From contig DCIY01000033.1 of NCBI GenBank assembly GCA_002317295.1, positions 1 to 27,482 of the forward strand: DNA of 27,482 nt. Reading direction: 5' to 3'. Below the pieces are notes generated by a model. The model made no database searches. It was not told where the DNA came from and worked only from the letters and a program-made list of their open reading frames with translations. Within the stretch, counting starts at the first letter, position 1, and each line of letters starts with the position of its first letter. Positions 24,486 to 27,482 of this stretch are shown here, piece after piece. The DNA comes from Bacteroidales bacterium UBA1714 (GTDB lineage Bacteria; Bacteroidota; Bacteroidia; Bacteroidales; Paludibacteraceae). Position numbers and translations under genes: made by a program.

Positions 24486-24517
24486 CAAAAGTACTGCTTT
24501 TTTGGGATATACACAAA
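24486..24517 (-). promoter_or_regulatory. Promoter of the ATPase gene, rRNA-promoter-like
   Basis: On the minus strand TTTG (24514-24517), a 20-base spacer and TACTTTTG (24486-24493). The -7 box and the preceding AAAAAAGCAG are identical to rrn P1 at the other end of the window. Confidence 0.8.
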
Positions 24518-24644
24518 TATTTGAACAAAAAAGTGCAAAAAAAATTGTGATGTGCGCAAAAAAAGTAAAAAAAACGAGTCCGCTGCGCTCATCTAGAAGC
24601 GCTAGAGGCTCTAGTAGGCAATGTGGTATCCCTGCTTGAGATGA

Positions 24645-24713
24645 CGTCGAGGTCGCGTCGAGGTCGCGTAATTGGTTCGGCACATCCTATACTCATCGTA
24701 TACTCATCGTATA
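24645..24713. repeat. Two adjacent 11-bp tandem duplications
   Basis: CGTCGAGGTCG is repeated twice exactly (24645-24666). Twenty-one bases further, TATACTCATCG is repeated twice exactly (24688-24709) and followed by TATA. Both have an 11-base period, about one helical turn. Confidence 0.85.
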
Positions 24714-24733
24714 TTGATTATCTGCCTATGTGG

Positions 24734-24764
24734 TTTGCAAAAATTGCACTTTTGCATAACTTTG
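24734..24764 (+). promoter_or_regulatory. Orphan plus-strand promoter
   Basis: TTTG (24734-24737), a 19-base spacer and TAACTTTG (24757-24764). The spacer contains an inverted repeat TGCAAAA/TTTTGCA (24736-24742, 24750-24756). No open reading frame of note follows on the plus strand, where the next gene is convergent and ends at 25125. The transcript would be a noncoding RNA or a relic. Confidence 0.65.
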
Positions 24765-24917
24765 TGAGCGAAATGTTTGTTTATTAGTGGCGCAACAGTG
24801 GCGCGAGGAAGGGTCTTTGAACGGTGTAGTACTATTGGTAACATAACATCAACGTAACATGCAACTGCTATGGCTATTTGTTATAGCACCATATCCTTTC
24901 AGTGAGCGTTCGCAATC

Positions 24918-25007
24918 AAGTTGGTCATGACCAATTGACCAAGTTACTCTCATTCCGTGTAAATAAAGGGGTTACGGTCGAGTTGGTCAGTTGGTCATGA
25001 CCAACTT
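24918..25007. repeat. 25-bp inverted repeat built from TTGGTCA boxes
   Basis: Arms 24918-24942 and 24983-25007 are complementary except at one position and are separated by 40 bases. Each arm has three TTGGTCA boxes: a perfect TTGGTCATGACCAA palindrome plus one extra box set one base away on the inner side. The second site extends to the 18-bp palindrome AGTTGGTCATGACCAACT (24989-25006). The arrangement suggests cooperative binding of a dimeric regulator or a cruciform. No cognate protein is encoded in the window. Confidence 0.8.
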
Positions 25008-25059
25008 TTGGTGAATACGCAGCCATTGGTAGTGGTAATGCTAATTATAATAACTCAAC

Positions 25060-25125
25060 TCATTCACCTTGGGCGGTGAAGTACTGACCATCGCAGAGAA
25101 TGTAGAGGATGATGTTTATGAACTT
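25060..25125 (-). pseudogene. Possible relic of a T9SS C-terminal tail
   Basis: A minus-strand frame ends LYILCDGQYFTAQGE and then TGA. This resembles the end of short Bacteroidales type IX tails of the form LYIIRDGKTYTAQG. The frame continues into the aminotransferase gene in another phase, so no intact protein is present. The match is about ten of fourteen residues by eye and could be chance. Confidence 0.25.
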
Positions 25126-26303
25126 TAGCAAGTCCGTACAAACATAGATATTAGTTTGCAGATTTCTTCTACTTGTTCAACCTCTAAATCATAGTACATT
25201 GGCAAGCGAACCAACGTGTCTGCATAGCGGTCGCACTCTGGCAATACTCGTCCATCATGCTTATCTTCGTAGTATTTACTGGTATGTAATGCCAAGTAGT
25301 GGAATACGGTCAATACCCCATTCTCTTTCATGTACTGGATAAAAGCACTACGTTTTTCCAAATTTGGGAAAGTTAGATAGAACATGTGAGCGTTATTGGT
25401 TGCGTAGGATGGAATATCAGGTAAATTGAAACAACCCTCATCTGCCAATGGCTTAAGCAATTTATAATACTTGTTCCATAGGAGAGTGCGTTTTGTTTGG
25501 ATATCATCTATATTCTCTAATTGTGCCCAAAGGAAAGCAGCATTGATTTCTGCTGGCAGGAACGAAGATCCCATATCTACCCAACCATATTTATTCACAG
25601 CGCCACGGAAGAACTCGGCACGATTGGTGCCCTTCTCCCACAGAATTTCTGCACGGCGGATAAAACGCTCATCATTAACAATCAGCAAACCGCCTTCACC
25701 TCCAGCGGTGATATTTTTGGTTTCATGGAATGACATGGCTCCTAAATGACCAACGCTACCGAGGGGACGCTTGTTTACTTTAGTTTGTGAATCATCACCA
25801 TTAGCCAATATCTTTATATAGTAACTGTCTAACGCTTGTGCGGCATCTTCTACTACAATCAAGTTGTGCTTTTCAGCTACGGCCATAATGGCATCCATAT
25901 CGCAGGCGACACCAGCGTAGTGTACTGGGGCAATCACTTTGGTACGAGGTGTGATGAGTGCCTCCAGTGTTTCGGCATCTAAGTTTGGATTACGCTTCAT
26001 GGAGTCCGCAAATACTACTTTGGCTCCCTCACGCAAGAAAGCGAGGGCAGTGGAGACAAAAGTATAACTTGGTACAATGACTTCGTCACCTGGTTTTAGG
26101 TCGCAAAGCATTGCACACATCTCCAGCGCATCAGTGCCAGAGGTAGTTAGCAAACATTTCTTGAAACCATATCGGTCTTGGAAGAACTGCTGGCATTGTT
26201 TAGTGAACTGACCATTACCAGACAACTTGCCATCATACACGGCTTGGTACATGTAGTGCACCTCCTTACCAGTTAGGTGAGGTTTATTAAAAGGAATATT
26301 CAT
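25125..26303 (-). CDS. WecE/RffA-like dTDP-4-dehydro-6-deoxy sugar aminotransferase
   Basis: 392 residues from ATG 26303. It is a fold-type I PLP enzyme of the DegT/DnrJ/EryC1/StrS family. Motifs are LTTSGTDALEM (phosphate site), VEDAAQ (151-156) and SFHETKNITAGGEGG with the PLP lysine K196. The start IPFNKPHLTGKE and the overall sequence fit WecE, which makes dTDP-4-amino-4,6-dideoxygalactose for surface polysaccharide. The internal WEKGTNRAEFFRGAVNKYGWVD is characteristic of that branch. The longer frame to 26324 overlaps the upstream gene and is rejected. It begins two bases after the membrane protein stop, so they are in one operon whose promoter lies outside the window. Confidence 0.88.
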   Translation of the reverse strand: MNIPFNKPHLTGKEVHYMYQAVYDGKLSGNGQFTKQCQQFFQDRYGFKKCLLTTSGTDALEMCAMLCDLKPGDEVIVPSYTFVSTALAFLREGAKVVFADSMKRNPNLDAETLEALITPRTKVIAPVHYAGVACDMDAIMAVAEKHNLIVVEDAAQALDSYYIKILANGDDSQTKVNKRPLGSVGHLGAMSFHETKNITAGGEGGLLIVNDERFIRRAEILWEKGTNRAEFFRGAVNKYGWVDMGSSFLPAEINAAFLWAQLENIDDIQTKRTLLWNKYYKLLKPLADEGCFNLPDIPSYATNNAHMFYLTFPNLEKRSAFIQYMKENGVLTVFHYLALHTSKYYEDKHDGRVLPECDRYADTLVRLPMYYDLEVEQVEEICKLISMFVRTC

Positions 26304-26305
26304 AG

Positions 26306-27482
26306 TTAATTTATCTTTACACATTGAATGTCTCGTTCTTTATCTTCGGTCATGCAATCTCCTGCGTTTAAAACTTGCTCATTAATTCCTGGGAATAAAT
26401 TATCGTTTTGTTTAGATACCATATAAATACCTGGATTTATATTACGTTCGTCAAATTCAGTAATTATATTTAGTTGAAATTCCCTATCACCAACTTGCCA
26501 GCCCAATTGAGTTTGCATCGCATCACGAAGCCATGCTCTAAATTCCATATCAAAGCACCACTCTCTATCATCTGTCGGTTCATACCAATAGAAAGTTACT
26601 CCTTCTTTATATTGTTCCTCTAAATCATTCATCATCTTTGTCGTGTCTTTTCGCCAGTTTTGATTGTCTTTGACATATTTGGGCAATGTGCGACACATGA
26701 ATAATGCCAATGCAATCAATAAAGCAGCAGCTAATTGATCATTAAGATATTGCGTCATGTAATGAGCCAAGGCTGGTACCATAAATAGAGAGGCCATTGT
26801 ATAATACATTACCCAGTTTAATTTTAGAATAGCGCAACCACAACAAAAACCAAACGCTGCAATAATCATTGTGTCCCAAAATTCATATTGCTCCTTCTTA
26901 AAAACGATTCTATACATTCTCCATCCAAAAACAACCAATCCAACCCATAGAACCTTTTGCGCAATGAACATTTTAATGGCATTCCCTAACAAAGTAACTT
27001 CCGAACCATGAGAACCATCATAAGCTTCTTCAATATGAATATAACATGTAAAGAAATACACAATTAGGAAGATAATAGCAGTGGCCAAAACTCCAAATAG
27101 ATATACTTTTTCGAGTTTAGATGACGATTTCCATGTAAAACCAAGTCCTATAAGCCCATGACAAAGAGGCAATACAAAATTCGCTTCTAAACAATAGGTA
27201 AGATAAGTGAGTGCGATGAGTCCAATTACTAGTGCCGATTTTGATTGCTTTGCATGAACAAAATATGTACATAACACCCAAATCATTAGGAGTGTATAAT
27301 CAACCCAAATAGTAGAAAATCCGTCTAAAAATGAATTATATCCTCTCTGAATGCAGATGGCAATCGCGGCAAAAGAAGCAATATATTTCCAAATGTTGTT
27401 TTGCGGATTAACAGCGTTGAAAACAGCCAATGTTGAACCAAAAGCAAATATTAGAAAACATTGCTGTCCCGTAAAAGTGGAT
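26306..27482 (-). CDS. Multi-spanning membrane protein, 5' part outside the window
   Basis: The open frame runs to the right edge (in-frame codons STFTGQQCFLIFAFGST precede the first possible TTG at 27430), so the N-terminus is missing. The visible ~390 residues have about eight hydrophobic segments, then a ~120-residue hydrophilic C-terminal domain (from about KYVKDNQNWRKDTTK) with FYWYEPTDDREWCFDMEF. I do not recognise the family with certainty; DUF6056-like glucosyltransferase-type membrane proteins are one possibility. Its place directly before a WecE-like gene suggests a part in surface glycan synthesis. It is visibly more AT-rich than the ribosomal and rho genes, as polysaccharide loci often are. 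Confidence 0.7.
   Translation of the reverse strand, partial: STFTGQQCFLIFAFGSTLAVFNAVNPQNNIWKYIASFAAIAICIQRGYNSFLDGFSTIWVDYTLLMIWVLCTYFVHAKQSKSALVIGLIALTYLTYCLEANFVLPLCHGLIGLGFTWKSSSKLEKVYLFGVLATAIIFLIVYFFTCYIHIEEAYDGSHGSEVTLLGNAIKMFIAQKVLWVGLVVFGWRMYRIVFKKEQYEFWDTMIIAAFGFCCGCAILKLNWVMYYTMASLFMVPALAHYMTQYLNDQLAAALLIALALFMCRTLPKYVKDNQNWRKDTTKMMNDLEEQYKEGVTFYWYEPTDDREWCFDMEFRAWLRDAMQTQLGWQVGDREFQLNIITEFDERNINPGIYMVSKQNDNLFPGINEQVLNAGDCMTEDKERDIQCVKIN

Larger units (their letters stand above)
24518..25124. other. Gene-free region with tandem duplications, an orphan promoter and operator-like palindromes
   Basis: About 600 bases without a credible gene. From left to right it holds A-rich sequence, a GC-rich patch with a 13-base palindrome CTAGAGGCTCTAG (24602-24614), two 11-bp tandem duplications (24645-24666 and 24688-24709), and a plus-strand promoter (24734-24764). 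A GTGGCGC direct repeat with an 11-base period (24787-24804), the TTGGTCA inverted repeat (24918-25007) and a short T9SS-tail-like minus frame (25060-25125) follow. A 72-residue minus frame at 24465-24683 crosses the ATPase promoter and shows no family features. The stretch may be a decayed accessory gene with its control region. Confidence 0.6.

Noticed and set aside
24465..24683. 72-residue minus-strand frame near the ATPase
   Set aside because: It covers the ATPase promoter and an 11-bp duplication, with no recognisable domain; more likely noncoding.
24918..25007. Ends of an insertion sequence
   Set aside because: The arms are only 40 bases apart with no transposase or target duplication, so operator or hairpin roles fit better.

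Overview
The window reads as chromosomal DNA of a member of the Bacteroidota, most likely order Bacteroidales. Ten sites match the phylum's own promoter type (TTTG, 19-20 bases, TAnnTTTG). There is a type IX secretion component (PorT), a protease with a type IX-like C-terminal tail, a Rho factor with the long N-terminal insertion usual in the phylum, and the order rplM-rpsI-rpsB-tsf. I cannot name a genus.

Left edge (1-465): the first ~15 bases, read on the minus strand, are the 5' end of a 16S rRNA gene. Behind them lie a boxA-like antiterminator and two near-identical tandem promoters. A 26-bp perfect palindrome separates this rRNA operon from the next gene. Positions 466-5731 hold an arginine deiminase-like lipoprotein (-), a secreted C10 cysteine protease (+), an exported PIG-L deacetylase (-) and folK (-). 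folK shares an overlapping divergent promoter region with the next operon.

Plus-strand block (5756-15900): a glucosaminidase/LysM protein, a DUF721 protein, MutS2 and a THUMP-like methyltransferase form one tight operon. rho has its own promoter. After it comes a second tight operon: aroQ, porT, a beta-helix lipoprotein and ribF. This one mixes housekeeping enzymes with cell-envelope and secretion genes.

Minus-strand block (15890-23174): a large outer-membrane beta-barrel protein and a DUF5009/HGSNAT-like membrane acyltransferase lie downstream of a bidirectional terminator. On its other side is the ribosomal operon rplM-rpsI-rpsB-tsf, which has a strong promoter and a structured leader upstream of rplM.

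Right part (23211-27482): an AAA_14/DUF4143 ATPase with an rRNA-type promoter, then a ~600-bp gene-free stretch, then a sugar aminotransferase and a truncated multi-spanning membrane protein that look like the edge of a surface-polysaccharide locus. The gene-free stretch has an orphan promoter, several 11-bp tandem duplications and two mirror-image clusters of TTGGTCA boxes.

The least explained features are that 24.5-25.1 kb region and a small family of heptamer repeats plus mini-hairpins at three gene junctions. Next come a hairpin placing the start codon of the outer-membrane protein in its loop, and the retargeting of an arginine deiminase fold to the envelope. No CRISPR array, tRNA, complete insertion sequence or clear defence island was seen.
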